Notes: generated from the letters alone by a model not told the origin. A stretch of 64,000 nucleotides of DNA from Chlamydiae bacterium RIFCSPLOWO2_12_FULL_45_20 (GCA_001796285.1 MGMD01000008.1:1-64000), one strand, 5' to 3'; shown: positions 16,860 through 26,589, numbered from the stretch's first letter. Numbers and translations are program-made.

Positions 16860-19800
16860 ATGATGAAAAAACAAAATAGCGGTGATACTACCGCATCTTT
16901 TTTAGAAGAATTCCCCAAAATGGGAGAAAACAGCGGAACCGCTCCAGCATATACCGTGGTAAAGCGTAATGGAACGTTAGTCCCATTTCATAGAGAACGT
17001 ATCTTAAAAGCTATTGAGGCTGCGTTTAGGGATACAAAAAAGTGCGAAGTTCTGGATGCTGAGCAAGAGGCATCCGTTCAAAGAATCACAGACACCGTCG
17101 TCAAGCAAGTCTTGCATTTGGCTTCCAAGGGCGCTTGTTTAACAGTAGAGGGAATCCAGGATGTTGTAGAAGTCACCTTGATGAAGCATGGGTATCACGA
17201 TGTCGCCAGAGATTATATCATTTATAGAGACAACCGCAAACACCAGCGTGCAGGTTCTGTCCAAAACCTAAAAATTTATCGACGCGACAAGACGACTCCG
17301 ACCCGTTTTAATCCGATGAAAATCGCCTCGTCTATTGAAAGAGCATTTCGAAGAGCCAGAAATATTCACGCGCAAACAACTGCGGAAATCATTGAAGCAG
17401 TGAACATTGTCACTCAAAACATCGTCCGCCATATTCTAGAACTGGCCTCCAAAGAAACCATTCTATACATCGATATAGTGGAAGACCAGATCGAATGGGA
17501 ACTCATGAATGGTTCCTTCTTTGATGTGGCCAAGCATTTTATCTTATATCGAGCAGAAAAGGTCAAAAAACAAGAACCCCTTCCCATCAAAGAAGACCCA
17601 AAAGGCCGCTCCTTTGAAATCGCGACAGCCGACAATGAGAAAATGATCGTTACAGAGAGGATGCTCCGTAATAAGCTCACTTTCGCATCACGAGGCCTTG
17701 AAACACTTACCTCGATCGACGAATTACTAGAAATCGCTATCTCTCAATACTATGTGGGGATGAAAGACCAAGAAGTTGATCTGGCTCATATCTTCGCAGC
17801 CAAGTCTCTCATCGAAAAGGAACCAGCCTATTCTCAGGTTGCTTCTCGTCTTCTTCTCGATGTAATTTACCGCGAAGCGTTCGGTGTACCAGCATCGGAC
17901 CCTTCATTAAGAAAAGCGCATAAACAGTATTTTCAAAAATATATCAAAGCCGCCATCAGTTATGAACGAGTCTCGCCTTTACTCCTCGATTTTGATTTAG
18001 ATGAGCTCGGCTCAGCCATGGATTTGAATCGAGATGACCTATTTTCCTATTTAGGTCTTCAAACCCTCTATGACCGCTATTTTATCCATCATGAACAAAG
18101 GCGACTAGAAACACCTCAAATTTTCTGGATGCGTGTTGCGATGGGCCTTTCGCTCAATGAAGGGAAAGACAAAAATAAGTGGGCCATCGAGTTCTACCAT
18201 GTGCTCTCCCAGTTTCATTTCACTTCTAGCACGCCCACGCTGTTTAATTCGGGGACCCTCCACTCCCAACTCAGCTCCTGCTACCTTTCTACCGTCATGG
18301 ATGATCTTCAGCATATCTTCAAAGTCATTGCCGATGACGCACAGCTTTCTAAATGGGCAGGAGGAATCGGAAATGATTGGACCAACGTCCGAGCCACAGG
18401 CGCTCGCATTAAAGGAACAAATGGCACCTCGCAAGGGGTCATTCCCTTTCTAAAAGTAGCGAACGATACAGCTGTAGCCGTCAATCAAGGAGGCAAACGG
18501 AAAGGAGCGATGTGCGCTTATCTAGAAACCTGGCACCTCGATATCGAGGACTTTTTGGAGCTTCGGAAAAATACGGGCGACGAGAGAAGACGAACCCATG
18601 ATATGAATACAGCCAATTGGATCCCTGATCTTTTTATGAAACGGGTGCGAGAAAATGGATCATGGACTCTCTTTAGTCCCAACAATGTACCCGATCTTCA
18701 CGATCTTTATGGAGCTGCCTTTGAAAAACGATACTGCGAATACGAAAAGATGACAGAGTCTGGAAACATCCCATTGTTTAAAAAAATGGAAGCCGTCCAA
18801 CTTTGGAGAAAAATGCTGAGCATGCTCTTTGAAACAGGTCATCCTTGGATCACCTTTAAAGACCCTTCCAATATTCGCTCTCCCCAGGATCATGTCGGGG
18901 TCATTCATTCATCGAACCTGTGTACTGAAATTCTCTTGAATACCTCAAAAGAGGAAACTGCTGTATGCAATCTAGGTTCCATAAACCTTTCTCAACACAC
19001 TAATTATAAAGGACTTAACGAAAACCTACTCGCCACTACCGTTCGTACAGCTGTCCGTATGTTAGACAATGTGATCGACATGAACTTCTATCCGATTGTG
19101 GAGGCGAAAAACTCCAATTTGCGCCATAGACCCATAGGCCTTGGTATCATGGGTTTTCAGGATGCTCTTTACATTCAGAACATCAGCTACGCGAGTCATA
19201 AAGCGGTTGAATTTGCGGATGAGAGTATGGAAATGATCTCTTATTATGCCATTTTAGCATCTACCGAACTGGCCAAAGAAAGGGGCACTTATGAAAGCTA
19301 CCAGGGGTCTAAATGGGATCGGGGGCTTTTGCCCATTGATACCATTGCTATTTTGGAACAAGAGCGCGGGATGAAAATAGATGTCGATCGAAATGGTAAA
19401 TTAGACTGGACGCCAGTTCGACAAGCGGTAGAGAAATATGGGATGAGGAATTCCAATACGATGGCCATTGCCCCCACAGCGACAATTGCCAATATCACTG
19501 GAGTGATCCCATCTAATGAGCCCATCTATAAACATCTTTTTGTTAAATCGAATCTCTCAGGAGAGTTTACGATTATAAACCCCCATCTTGTGGAGAAGCT
19601 CAAAGTTCTGGGTCTTTGGGATGATGAGATGATTGACGATCTCAAATATTTTGACGGTTCCATTCGAGAAATTGAGAGGGTTCCAGAAGAAGTCAAACAA
19701 CTCTTTTTGACAGCCTTCGAAATCGAACCTGAATGGATCATCGAATGCGCCGCACGAAGACAGAAATGGATCGATATGGGGCAATCTTTGAACCTATACC

Positions 19801-20045
19801 TTTCTGAACCGAGCGGGAAAAAACTCAATCAAATGTATATGCTTGGTTGGGAAAAGGGATTAAAAACACAGTACTACCTCCGTTCGTTGGGAGCTACACA
19901 AATTGAAAAGTCTTCGATGGATATCAACAAACGGGGCTTGCAGCCTCGTTGGATGAAAAACAAATCGGCATCGAATAATATTGTTGTGGATCGAGAGCCT
20001 TCCAAAGCTTGTAATTTGGGCGAAGCCTGTGAAAGTTGCCAATAA
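16860..20045 (+). CDS. nrdA: Ribonucleoside-diphosphate reductase alpha subunit (class I)
   Basis: Large catalytic subunit that reduces ribonucleoside diphosphates to deoxy forms. At ~1061 residues it is longer than E. coli NrdA (761) because of N-terminal ATP-cones: one at ~33-130 (VVKRNGTLVPFHRERILKAI), a second at ~140-240 (RFNPMKIASSIERAF). The catalytic region shows SSCYLS, NLCTEI and VCNLGSINLS with active-site cysteines, and the C-terminus ends CESCQ, the redox pair that regenerates the site. Similar long NrdA proteins are typical of Chlamydiae. Of several start codons the ATG at 16860 is taken, with GAGG upstream. It is followed after 48 bases by nrdB. Confidence 0.95.
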   Translation: MMKKQNSGDTTASFLEEFPKMGENSGTAPAYTVVKRNGTLVPFHRERILKAIEAAFRDTKKCEVLDAEQEASVQRITDTVVKQVLHLASKGACLTVEGIQDVVEVTLMKHGYHDVARDYIIYRDNRKHQRAGSVQNLKIYRRDKTTPTRFNPMKIASSIERAFRRARNIHAQTTAEIIEAVNIVTQNIVRHILELASKETILYIDIVEDQIEWELMNGSFFDVAKHFILYRAEKVKKQEPLPIKEDPKGRSFEIATADNEKMIVTERMLRNKLTFASRGLETLTSIDELLEIAISQYYVGMKDQEVDLAHIFAAKSLIEKEPAYSQVASRLLLDVIYREAFGVPASDPSLRKAHKQYFQKYIKAAISYERVSPLLLDFDLDELGSAMDLNRDDLFSYLGLQTLYDRYFIHHEQRRLETPQIFWMRVAMGLSLNEGKDKNKWAIEFYHVLSQFHFTSSTPTLFNSGTLHSQLSSCYLSTVMDDLQHIFKVIADDAQLSKWAGGIGNDWTNVRATGARIKGTNGTSQGVIPFLKVANDTAVAVNQGGKRKGAMCAYLETWHLDIEDFLELRKNTGDERRRTHDMNTANWIPDLFMKRVRENGSWTLFSPNNVPDLHDLYGAAFEKRYCEYEKMTESGNIPLFKKMEAVQLWRKMLSMLFETGHPWITFKDPSNIRSPQDHVGVIHSSNLCTEILLNTSKEETAVCNLGSINLSQHTNYKGLNENLLATTVRTAVRMLDNVIDMNFYPIVEAKNSNLRHRPIGLGIMGFQDALYIQNISYASHKAVEFADESMEMISYYAILASTELAKERGTYESYQGSKWDRGLLPIDTIAILEQERGMKIDVDRNGKLDWTPVRQAVEKYGMRNSNTMAIAPTATIANITGVIPSNEPIYKHLFVKSNLSGEFTIINPHLVEKLKVLGLWDDEMIDDLKYFDGSIREIERVPEEVKQLFLTAFEIEPEWIIECAARRQKWIDMGQSLNLYLSEPSGKKLNQMYMLGWEKGLKTQYYLRSLGATQIEKSSMDINKRGLQPRWMKNKSASNNIVVDREPSKACNLGEACESCQ

Positions 20046-20062
20046 ATCTCTGCAGAACGGAG

Positions 20063-20080
20063 TTATGCAAGAGGTCTAAT
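20063..20080 (+). repeat. 18-bp repeat, copy 2
   Basis: TTATGCAAGAGGTCTAAT, identical to 14612-14629, in the nrdA-nrdB gap just upstream of the nrdB ribosome-binding site. Function unknown. Confidence 0.6.
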
Positions 20081-20093
20081 AGAAGGAAAGAAA

Positions 20094-21119
20094 ATGAATA
20101 AAAAACAACGAGTCAACGTCTCGCAAAAAAGACTGATCAATTGTACGGCTGTGGATGTCAATCAATTAATGCCGTTGAAGTACAAATGGGCTTGGGAACA
20201 CTATTTGAATGGGTGCTCGAATCACTGGATGCCTAGCGAAGTTCCAATGGCCAAAGACATCGAACTTTGGAAATCGAATCAATTGAGCGATGATGAAAGG
20301 AGGGTCATCATGAGGAATCTCGGCTTTTTCTCGACAGCTGAGAGCCTAGTAGGTAACAACATTGTGCTAGCCATTTTTAGACATGTCACCAACCCAGAAG
20401 CAAGACAGTATCTCCTCAGGCAAGCCTTTGAGGAGGCCATCCACACCCACGCTTTTCTCTACATCGTCGAGTCTTTGACGCTGGATCATGGAGAGATTTT
20501 TAATATGTATAACGAAATTTCCTCTGTGAATAATAAGGATCAGTTTGAAATGAAGCTCACCGAAGAGGTGTTGAACCCCAATTTTACAACAGCAACTCCG
20601 GAAGGAACGCAAAAATTTCTAGAAAACCTCATTGGCTATTACATCATCATGGAAGGGCTTTTCTTCTATAGCGGATTTGCAATGATTTTGTCTTTTTTAA
20701 GACAAAATAAGATGGTGGGAATCGGCGAACAATTTCAATACATTTTACGAGACGAGACAGTCCACTTAAATTTTGGTATCGACCTAATCAATGGAATCAA
20801 AGAGGAAAACCCTGGTATTTGGTCTTTAGAATTTCAAGCAATGATTGTCGATAAAATTAAAGAAGCTGTCGAACTCGAAATCGCCTATGCAGAAGACTGC
20901 CTGCCAAGAGGCATCTTAGGGCTAAGCTCCTCCATGTTTCGCGACTACGTTCAACATATTGCAGATCGAAGATTCGAAAGAATCGGACTTAAGGCCATCT
21001 ACCGTTCCAAAAACCCATTCCCATGGATGAGCGAAACAATTGACCTCGGCAAAGAAAAAAACTTTTTCGAAACCCGCGTGACAGAATACCAATCAGCATC
21101 CAACCTAACGTGGAGCTAG
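20094..21119 (+). CDS. nrdB: Ribonucleotide reductase beta subunit, class Ic (Mn/Fe, Phe in place of radical Tyr)
   Basis: A 341-residue four-helix metal protein that supplies the oxidising equivalent to NrdA. Metal ligands are Glu83, Glu114, His117, Glu187, Glu221 and His224. The residue four after His117, where E. coli NrdB carries the tyrosyl radical, is Phe121. These positions equal those of the Chlamydia trachomatis class Ic enzyme (Glu89, Glu120, His123, Phe127, Glu193, Glu227, His230) minus six. The protein should therefore use a Mn(IV)/Fe(III) cofactor instead of a Tyr radical. GAAGGAAAG precedes the ATG. It is co-transcribed with nrdA. Confidence 0.96.
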   Translation: MNKKQRVNVSQKRLINCTAVDVNQLMPLKYKWAWEHYLNGCSNHWMPSEVPMAKDIELWKSNQLSDDERRVIMRNLGFFSTAESLVGNNIVLAIFRHVTNPEARQYLLRQAFEEAIHTHAFLYIVESLTLDHGEIFNMYNEISSVNNKDQFEMKLTEEVLNPNFTTATPEGTQKFLENLIGYYIIMEGLFFYSGFAMILSFLRQNKMVGIGEQFQYILRDETVHLNFGIDLINGIKEENPGIWSLEFQAMIVDKIKEAVELEIAYAEDCLPRGILGLSSSMFRDYVQHIADRRFERIGLKAIYRSKNPFPWMSETIDLGKEKNFFETRVTEYQSASNLTWS

Positions 21120-21140
21120 CACGTTATACCAATCGCAACA

Positions 21141-21170
21141 AATAAAACCCCGGCTCTAAATAAGCCGGGG
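21141..21170 (-). terminator. Rho-independent terminator of the small secreted peptide gene
   Basis: Perfect 8-bp stem CCCCGGCT (21148-21155) / AGCCGGGG (21163-21170) with a 7-base loop. On the minus strand it is followed by TTTTATT, placing it ten bases past the stop of the gene at 21181-21366. It can also act as a hairpin after nrdB, though that side has no T-run. Confidence 0.8.
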
Positions 21171-21180
21171 AATAGGGAGC

Positions 21181-21366
21181 TTACTTCCCCCCGTTGCCGC
21201 AGCCGCAGCCACCAGAAGATTTTTTAGATTCAACGCCTACTTCAGGACCATCAGTTGAAGAAGGCTCGTCGAGAATTACCACTTCTTCCGTTGTAATAGC
21301 CGATGCATCAGCATAAAGACCCAAGGATGTGCAAGCAAGAGTAAGAGCTGCTAGTACATAACGCAT
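21181..21366 (-). CDS. Small secreted peptide with Cys-Gly tail
   Basis: A 61-residue protein with a clear signal peptide (MRYVLAALTLACTSLGLYADASA, probable cleavage after ASA). The mature part is short and acidic, ending in SSGGCGCGNGGK. AGGAGG lies six bases before the ATG and a strong terminator follows the stop, so this is a well-expressed free-standing gene. The paired cysteines between glycines could bind metal or form cross-links in the envelope. I recognise no family. It is divergent from the 98-residue gene at 21540. Confidence 0.75.
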   Translation of the reverse strand: MRYVLAALTLACTSLGLYADASAITTEEVVILDEPSSTDGPEVGVESKKSSGGCGCGNGGK

Positions 21367-21488
21367 AAATACCTCCTAATTGTTCGTTTACGCGAAAAGA
21401 TGCCCGATTATAAAATTTTTCACTTTTTTAGCAAAGCAATTTTTTTCTATTACAAAAAACCCAAATCACGCTAATATCAATTTAATGT

Positions 21489-21513
21489 ACAGATAAAGTT
21501 TATCTGTTATAAT
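21489..21513 (+). promoter_or_regulatory. Perfect 19-bp palindrome abutting a TATAAT box
   Basis: ACAGATAAAGTTTATCTGT at 21489-21507 is a perfect inverted repeat of nine bases with one central base. TATAAT at 21508-21513 follows directly. The palindrome occupies the spacer, where a repressor or activator would control transcription of the gene at 21540. Confidence 0.6.
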
Positions 21514-21539
21514 TAAAAATAAATAACTAATATATAATT

Positions 21540-21836
21540 ATGATTCATTTTCCTAAAAAAGAGAACTCCCCCGACTTTTCTGATGCAGCGGCCCAACAAA
21601 CTTACGTGCAATCCACCCAAAGCCATAAAGAGCTTATTCAAAAGGAACTGGATGTCAACCAAAACGAACAGGTGCTTCTAAAAAAACGGATTGCAATGAT
21701 GAAAGAATTTATCAACGACCTTCCTTCCAGCGATCCTCAATACAGCATGCTGCGAAGACAGACGGAAATGGATCAAATAGAAATAGATGAATTAAAAATA
21801 AGAGAAACTATTCTAACAGAAATACTTAGTAAATAA
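21540..21836 (+). CDS. Small unknown coiled-coil protein
   Basis: A 98-residue soluble protein, mostly helical, with heptad-like charged repeats between residues ~25 and 95 (QKELDVNQNEQVLLKKRIAMM, then DQIEIDELKIRETI). No family is recognised. There is no good ribosome-binding site, but the upstream palindrome and TATAAT box support transcription. It might be a small structural or chaperone-like protein. It may be co-transcribed with the basic protein at 21895. Confidence 0.6.
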   Translation: MIHFPKKENSPDFSDAAAQQTYVQSTQSHKELIQKELDVNQNEQVLLKKRIAMMKEFINDLPSSDPQYSMLRRQTEMDQIEIDELKIRETILTEILSK

Positions 21837-21894
21837 AAATCGATTTTAATAATACTTTTAGTATAATAAGCATTACAGCCTGCAGGAGGAGAGC

Positions 21895-22146
21895 ATGCCC
21901 AGAAAACGCAAAATTACATCTAAGACCGCAATAAGACATAATCGAATGGCTCAATGGAGGACATACCACAAGCTTCAGATGCAGGCTGATAAAGCTTGGG
22001 AGAGGTTCCGTACAGATGTCAAAAAAAATGCGAATTCTGACATCTTAATTCGGGACAATAATCATCTTCGTTTGCTTTTGGGCGAATGTAATTACATGGC
22101 TCGGGAGTGTATGAGGATGGCATCCAAGGGCAAGCGGAAAAGGTGA
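21895..22146 (+). CDS. Small basic unknown protein
   Basis: An 83-residue protein, strongly basic at both ends (PRKRKITSK at the start, KGKRKR at the end), with a helical middle and two cysteines (ECNYMARECMRM). CAGGAGGAG stands before the ATG. The charge suggests nucleic-acid binding, but no histone-like or ribosomal motif is seen. It lies 38 bases upstream of the M16 peptidase gene and may share its transcript. Confidence 0.65.
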   Translation: MPRKRKITSKTAIRHNRMAQWRTYHKLQMQADKAWERFRTDVKKNANSDILIRDNNHLRLLLGECNYMARECMRMASKGKRKR

Positions 22147-22184
22147 TCGACGAAAAGCCCTTATTTTTAGTATAGTCGAAACCT

Positions 22185-25091
22185 ATGCTAGAAGGTTCTT
22201 CTGTTCTTGAAGCTGTGGGTCAGACCTATAAGAATTTTATCATTACGAAATATCTTCGGCTGTCTGAGATCGATAGCTCCCTTATAGAACTTGTCCATGA
22301 GCCGACGGGAGCTCGCGTCACGCATATTGCCAATGACGATCCTGAGAATCTCTTTTGTCTTTCTTTTCAAACGCTGCCCTCAAGCTCGAATGGCGTCGCC
22401 CATGTCTTGGAACATACGGTTTTGTGCGGTTCGAAAAAGTTTGCTGTCAAAGATCCTTTTTTTGCGATGACGCGGCGATCCCTCAATACGTATATGAACG
22501 CTTTAACAGGCCAGGATTTTACGTGTTACCCAGCCGCATCGCAAGTCGAAAAGGATTTTTACAATCTGTTGGAGGTTTATCTCGATGCAGTCTTTCACCC
22601 GGAGCTTAAGTACTTAAGTTTTCTTCAAGAGGGCCATCGTCTGGAATTTGTGGACCTTAAAAACTTAAAAGGACCTGTCCACATTCAAGGTATCGTCTAC
22701 AATGAAATGAAGGGGGCGATGAGCTCGATTGAATCGAGGCTTTGGGAAGCACTTGCAAAGCACCTGACCCCCGACCTTCCCTACGCCTATAATTCTGGTG
22801 GGAATCCTAGAGACATTCCCAATCTTTCCTACGAGGAACTGAAGGAGTTTCATCAAGAGTTTTATCACCCTTCTAGATGCCTTTTTTTCTTTTACGGGAA
22901 CCTTCCTCTCACTCGCCATCTCGATGCCATTACTGAGGAGCTGGAGAGAACAAGAAAAGCCGTCCCTTTACCCCCTCTTCCGCGACAAAAGCGGTATCAA
23001 TCTCCTGTCAAATGTTCAGAAGCATACCCCATTGCCCCTACGGAAGCGACAGACAAGAAAACGCAAATTGCTTTTGCTTGGCTGACTACGAGCATTTTTG
23101 ACCAAGCAACCATTCTCGCTTTAACGCTCATGGAAAATATACTCCTCGATACGGACGCCTCCCCCTTGGTTAAGGCGCTTTTAAAGTCAGGGCTGGTAAG
23201 TCAAGTAGATTCTGGCTTAGATGTTGAAATGAGCGAAGTTCCCTGGATTGTGATCTGTAAGGGATGCGAAGAAAAAGATGCGGACAAGTTAGAAGCACTC
23301 CTTTTCGACACCCTCAAAAAAATCGCTTTCTCCCAAGAGGAAATTAACGCGGCTCTGCATCAGCTGGAATTTCAGCGCACCGAAATTAGCGGAGAAGGAG
23401 TTCCTTTTGGCCTGACTCTTTTTTTCCGTTCCGCCCTTATCCAGCAACATGGATGTGAGCCTGAAATGGGCCTTCTCATCCATACGCTATTTGCTGATTT
23501 GAAGTCACGCATTGAGGATCCAGCCTATTTGCCTAATCTTCTCAAAAAAATGGTGATTGAAAACCCCCATTTTGTGCGCTTAATCCTAAAACCAGATCCC
23601 CATTTAGCTCAAAAAGAGATTGCAATAGAACAAGCAAAACTAGATCAGATCCGCTCTAAGCTGACTGAAAAGGATGAGAAGAACATCATCCAAGAGATGG
23701 AGAGACTCCAGAAACACCAACAGCTTATTGAACATCAGTCTTTAGAATGCCTGCCTAAGGTCACTCTTCGAGATGTGCCATTGAACCCAAGAGATTTTCC
23801 CCTGTATGAGACCAAGAATGTGTTCTTCCACCCTTGTTTTACAAATCACATTCTCTACGCAGATCTCATCTTTGATCTTCCTGCAATGGCCCCTCATGAA
23901 CTCCCTTTACTCTCATTACTCTCCCACATGATCACAGAACTCGGCCTGGGTGGGAAAAATTATGAAGAGACCTTAGCCTATCAACAATCTTATATCGGCA
24001 GTTTTGATGCGGCCATTTCACTCCATGTAATGAGGAAAGATGCCAATGTCTGTTCACCGACATTTTCTCTTCGCGGCAAAGTGTTAAAGAGAAATGCGGA
24101 TAAACTTTTTCAATTATTTAAAGATGCGATCGCTCAAGTGGATTTTGAAGATAGAGACCGAATTCAAGAATGGTTTTTACAGCATGCGACAGACTTAAGC
24201 GATCGTTTGCCTAAGGCCGCCATGAGCTATGCTATTCAAACTTCTTTAAGTGGCAAAACAATCCCCTCTTTTATTTACAATCAATGGCATGGCCTTCCTT
24301 ATTTTCAGTCCGTTATGAAGTGGACGAAGGCTATAGATCCATCCTTTATTCAGAGTTTAAAAGATCTTCAACAAAAAGTGCTGACCCATGCTCGCTATCA
24401 ACTGATCTTAAGTTGTGATCAAGATCAATATGATCAGCTTGAAAAAGTGAACTTTTATGACTTGCAACCGGGTAAAACTCCCTATGTTCCTTGGGTAAAC
24501 AGCTATCCATTGGAAAAAGTGGAGGATCAAGCAAGCTTGATTGCAGCTCCTGTTGCTTTTACGAGTTTAGGAATGCAAACAATCACCTCTAAAGATCCCC
24601 ATGCAGCCCCTCTTCTGATCTCTACAGAACTGATGCAAAATCTGATTCTCCATAAAGAGATCCGAGAGAAAGGCGGTGCCTATGGAAGCGGGGCTACTTA
24701 TACCCCAACTACGGGAAACTTTCACTTCTATTCCTATCGCGACCCGCACCTCATGCGAACTGTTCAAATATTTCACGAAGCTGTAGACAAAATTGCAAGA
24801 CAAGAATTCAACGAAAGGGAACTGGAAGAAGCTAAACTCGGAGTCATCCAATCCCTGGATTCGCCTGTTGCCCCTGGTAACCGAGCCCTTCTTGCCTATT
24901 CCTGGAAAAGGCAAGGACGTACTTTGGATGCGCGGGCACGTTTTCGTAAACAAACCCTCCATGCAACAGCAGAAGATGTAGCTAGCAGTGTGAAACACAT
25001 ACAAGGACAAGAAGAAACTCTTGTCTCTTTTTTAGGAAAAAATCTTTTAGAAAAAGAGAACCCTCCTCTCAAAATCACGCCAGTTTTTTAA
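22185..25091 (+). CDS. M16C family zinc metallopeptidase (presequence-protease-like)
   Basis: A 968-residue soluble peptidase. The inverted zinc motif HVLEH (His73, Glu76, His77) and a downstream Glu in the YNEMKGAMSSIESRLWEAL block form the catalytic site. The length and the two-halves structure joined by a helical hinge (~500-540, KEIAIEQAKL...EKDEKNIIQEMERLQKHQQ) match the PreP/Cym1/falcilysin group, which degrades short unfolded peptides in a closed chamber. The C-terminal half has the family's REKGGAYGSGA motif. Peptide recycling in the cytosol or periplasm is likely; no signal peptide is seen. Confidence 0.9.
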   Translation: MLEGSSVLEAVGQTYKNFIITKYLRLSEIDSSLIELVHEPTGARVTHIANDDPENLFCLSFQTLPSSSNGVAHVLEHTVLCGSKKFAVKDPFFAMTRRSLNTYMNALTGQDFTCYPAASQVEKDFYNLLEVYLDAVFHPELKYLSFLQEGHRLEFVDLKNLKGPVHIQGIVYNEMKGAMSSIESRLWEALAKHLTPDLPYAYNSGGNPRDIPNLSYEELKEFHQEFYHPSRCLFFFYGNLPLTRHLDAITEELERTRKAVPLPPLPRQKRYQSPVKCSEAYPIAPTEATDKKTQIAFAWLTTSIFDQATILALTLMENILLDTDASPLVKALLKSGLVSQVDSGLDVEMSEVPWIVICKGCEEKDADKLEALLFDTLKKIAFSQEEINAALHQLEFQRTEISGEGVPFGLTLFFRSALIQQHGCEPEMGLLIHTLFADLKSRIEDPAYLPNLLKKMVIENPHFVRLILKPDPHLAQKEIAIEQAKLDQIRSKLTEKDEKNIIQEMERLQKHQQLIEHQSLECLPKVTLRDVPLNPRDFPLYETKNVFFHPCFTNHILYADLIFDLPAMAPHELPLLSLLSHMITELGLGGKNYEETLAYQQSYIGSFDAAISLHVMRKDANVCSPTFSLRGKVLKRNADKLFQLFKDAIAQVDFEDRDRIQEWFLQHATDLSDRLPKAAMSYAIQTSLSGKTIPSFIYNQWHGLPYFQSVMKWTKAIDPSFIQSLKDLQQKVLTHARYQLILSCDQDQYDQLEKVNFYDLQPGKTPYVPWVNSYPLEKVEDQASLIAAPVAFTSLGMQTITSKDPHAAPLLISTELMQNLILHKEIREKGGAYGSGATYTPTTGNFHFYSYRDPHLMRTVQIFHEAVDKIARQEFNERELEEAKLGVIQSLDSPVAPGNRALLAYSWKRQGRTLDARARFRKQTLHATAEDVASSVKHIQGQEETLVSFLGKNLLEKENPPLKITPVF

Positions 25092-25152
25092 CCCACATGT
25101 CCTCTCATACGGGCTGGAGAAAAGGAGAACAAGATGTCTCCAGGCGAGCCTC

Positions 25153-26574
25153 CTACACTTGTTCCTGCGCTTTGAGAATCCCCAGTTCCACCAGCAATGC
25201 GAGAACGAATTTAGGATGGAACCCTTGTTCCCCACTGCCCATATCACACATGGCGGTAGACTCGTCTAAGCCAGAATATTTACCCAGCAGCCACTCTGTA
25301 AATAAAGACACCGGTATTACGGGATCGTTTGGATTGACAATTGTGCGCCATACTTTCTGAAGAATGTTTGAAGGATTGTAATGCAAACAAAAACCGTCCG
25401 CAATCTCCTGCTCGGAGATTTTTGCAGCAACCCCCGCATATCTTGTATCGTCCTTACATAAATCGGCAGAAATCCCAAACCTTGTGGAGAGGATTCGGCG
25501 GTAATAATTCACTGTTGATGCTTGATCTCCATTTGTAAGAGAAAGCACAGTACGACCGAGTATGTCATAGCGTTCTTTTTGAAGAAACCATCGAATCTTA
25601 GTACCTAGGGGTCCCGCTGGTGTAAGAATACTCATATAGATATTTTCCATCCCTGTATTTAGTTGGTTGGAACATCCGTGCTGGAGCAATAGACACATCG
25701 CTGCCACAACATTGATATATGTGGTTGAAAAATCTGATTCTTTTCTTTGGTGATGTAGGTGGTTCATAATCGCACACACAATCTGATATAGCGTATTCTG
25801 ATTTGCCGTGCTTAAAAGATCTTCATACGAAGACCTTACTTGCCTCTCGGATAGTTCCAACAAGAAGCGAGAGAAAGTAACATAGTTCTCTGAATCCTTG
25901 AGAAACTGGAGATCCTGCCAACACTGGTGGTGTAAATCACCAACATCCTCTTGCAATAGGCCTGCGTTTGCCTCAGATTTTAGCACGGCAATCAACCCTT
26001 CTACATACTGGGGATCGACAAGATCTGCAGGAGGATTCTCCCAGTTTACACTGTGCCCTATAACGAAAGCTTCAGAACCGAGCTTATATCCTTCGCAAAG
26101 AGTTTGTGTCATATCGGTAAGCACATCCGTAACCGGCAACGGAACGCTCCTCAGTCTAGGCGGCTGGTCGAACCGCCTCTCTAGTTCAGACGATTCACGC
26201 GAAACATCCGTCTCTGAGGCTGGATGAGCACCTGGTAGCTTTTGCAAAATATCACGCGCTGTGCCTACAACGCGAGCTAATAAAACCGAATCTTGTTGCC
26301 GCAACACAGCATCTGCCGTACGCATCAACGTCGACAAACCAATTACTACATCGTTATGAACAAAGACGAGGCAAGGAAAAAAACTACAAATAAAAGAAAC
26401 AATCCTTCGCACTAGTCGAATGATCATGCAAGGCTTGTCTTCTAACTCTGGGAGAACCACTGGGTATTCTTGTCCCCCAAGCTGCACCCTGTCATGACGA
26501 AAAGTCGCCACCCAAGATTGCGAACCCATGTTAGAAAAAGGTACAAGAGCCTGCTTATAGTCTTCAATGTTCAA
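25153..26574 (-). CDS. Unknown protein with N-terminal hydrophobic hairpin
   Basis: A 473-residue protein that I do not recognise. Residues ~48-85 are hydrophobic in two lobes (IIRLVRRIVSFICSFFPCLV and a second around VVIGLSTLM), like the membrane hairpins of chlamydial inclusion and effector proteins. The remainder is mainly helical, with no catalytic motif seen. The start is a TTG at 26574 with AGGTGG four bases upstream; the first ATG (26529) lacks such a site. It lies between the M16 peptidase (convergent) and the GY-repeat protein (same strand). An accessory host-interaction protein is plausible but unproved. Confidence 0.6.
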   Translation of the reverse strand: MNIEDYKQALVPFSNMGSQSWVATFRHDRVQLGGQEYPVVLPELEDKPCMIIRLVRRIVSFICSFFPCLVFVHNDVVIGLSTLMRTADAVLRQQDSVLLARVVGTARDILQKLPGAHPASETDVSRESSELERRFDQPPRLRSVPLPVTDVLTDMTQTLCEGYKLGSEAFVIGHSVNWENPPADLVDPQYVEGLIAVLKSEANAGLLQEDVGDLHHQCWQDLQFLKDSENYVTFSRFLLELSERQVRSSYEDLLSTANQNTLYQIVCAIMNHLHHQRKESDFSTTYINVVAAMCLLLQHGCSNQLNTGMENIYMSILTPAGPLGTKIRWFLQKERYDILGRTVLSLTNGDQASTVNYYRRILSTRFGISADLCKDDTRYAGVAAKISEQEIADGFCLHYNPSNILQKVWRTIVNPNDPVIPVSLFTEWLLGKYSGLDESTAMCDMGSGEQGFHPKFVLALLVELGILKAQEQV

Positions 26575-26589
26575 TGTACCACCTACTTT

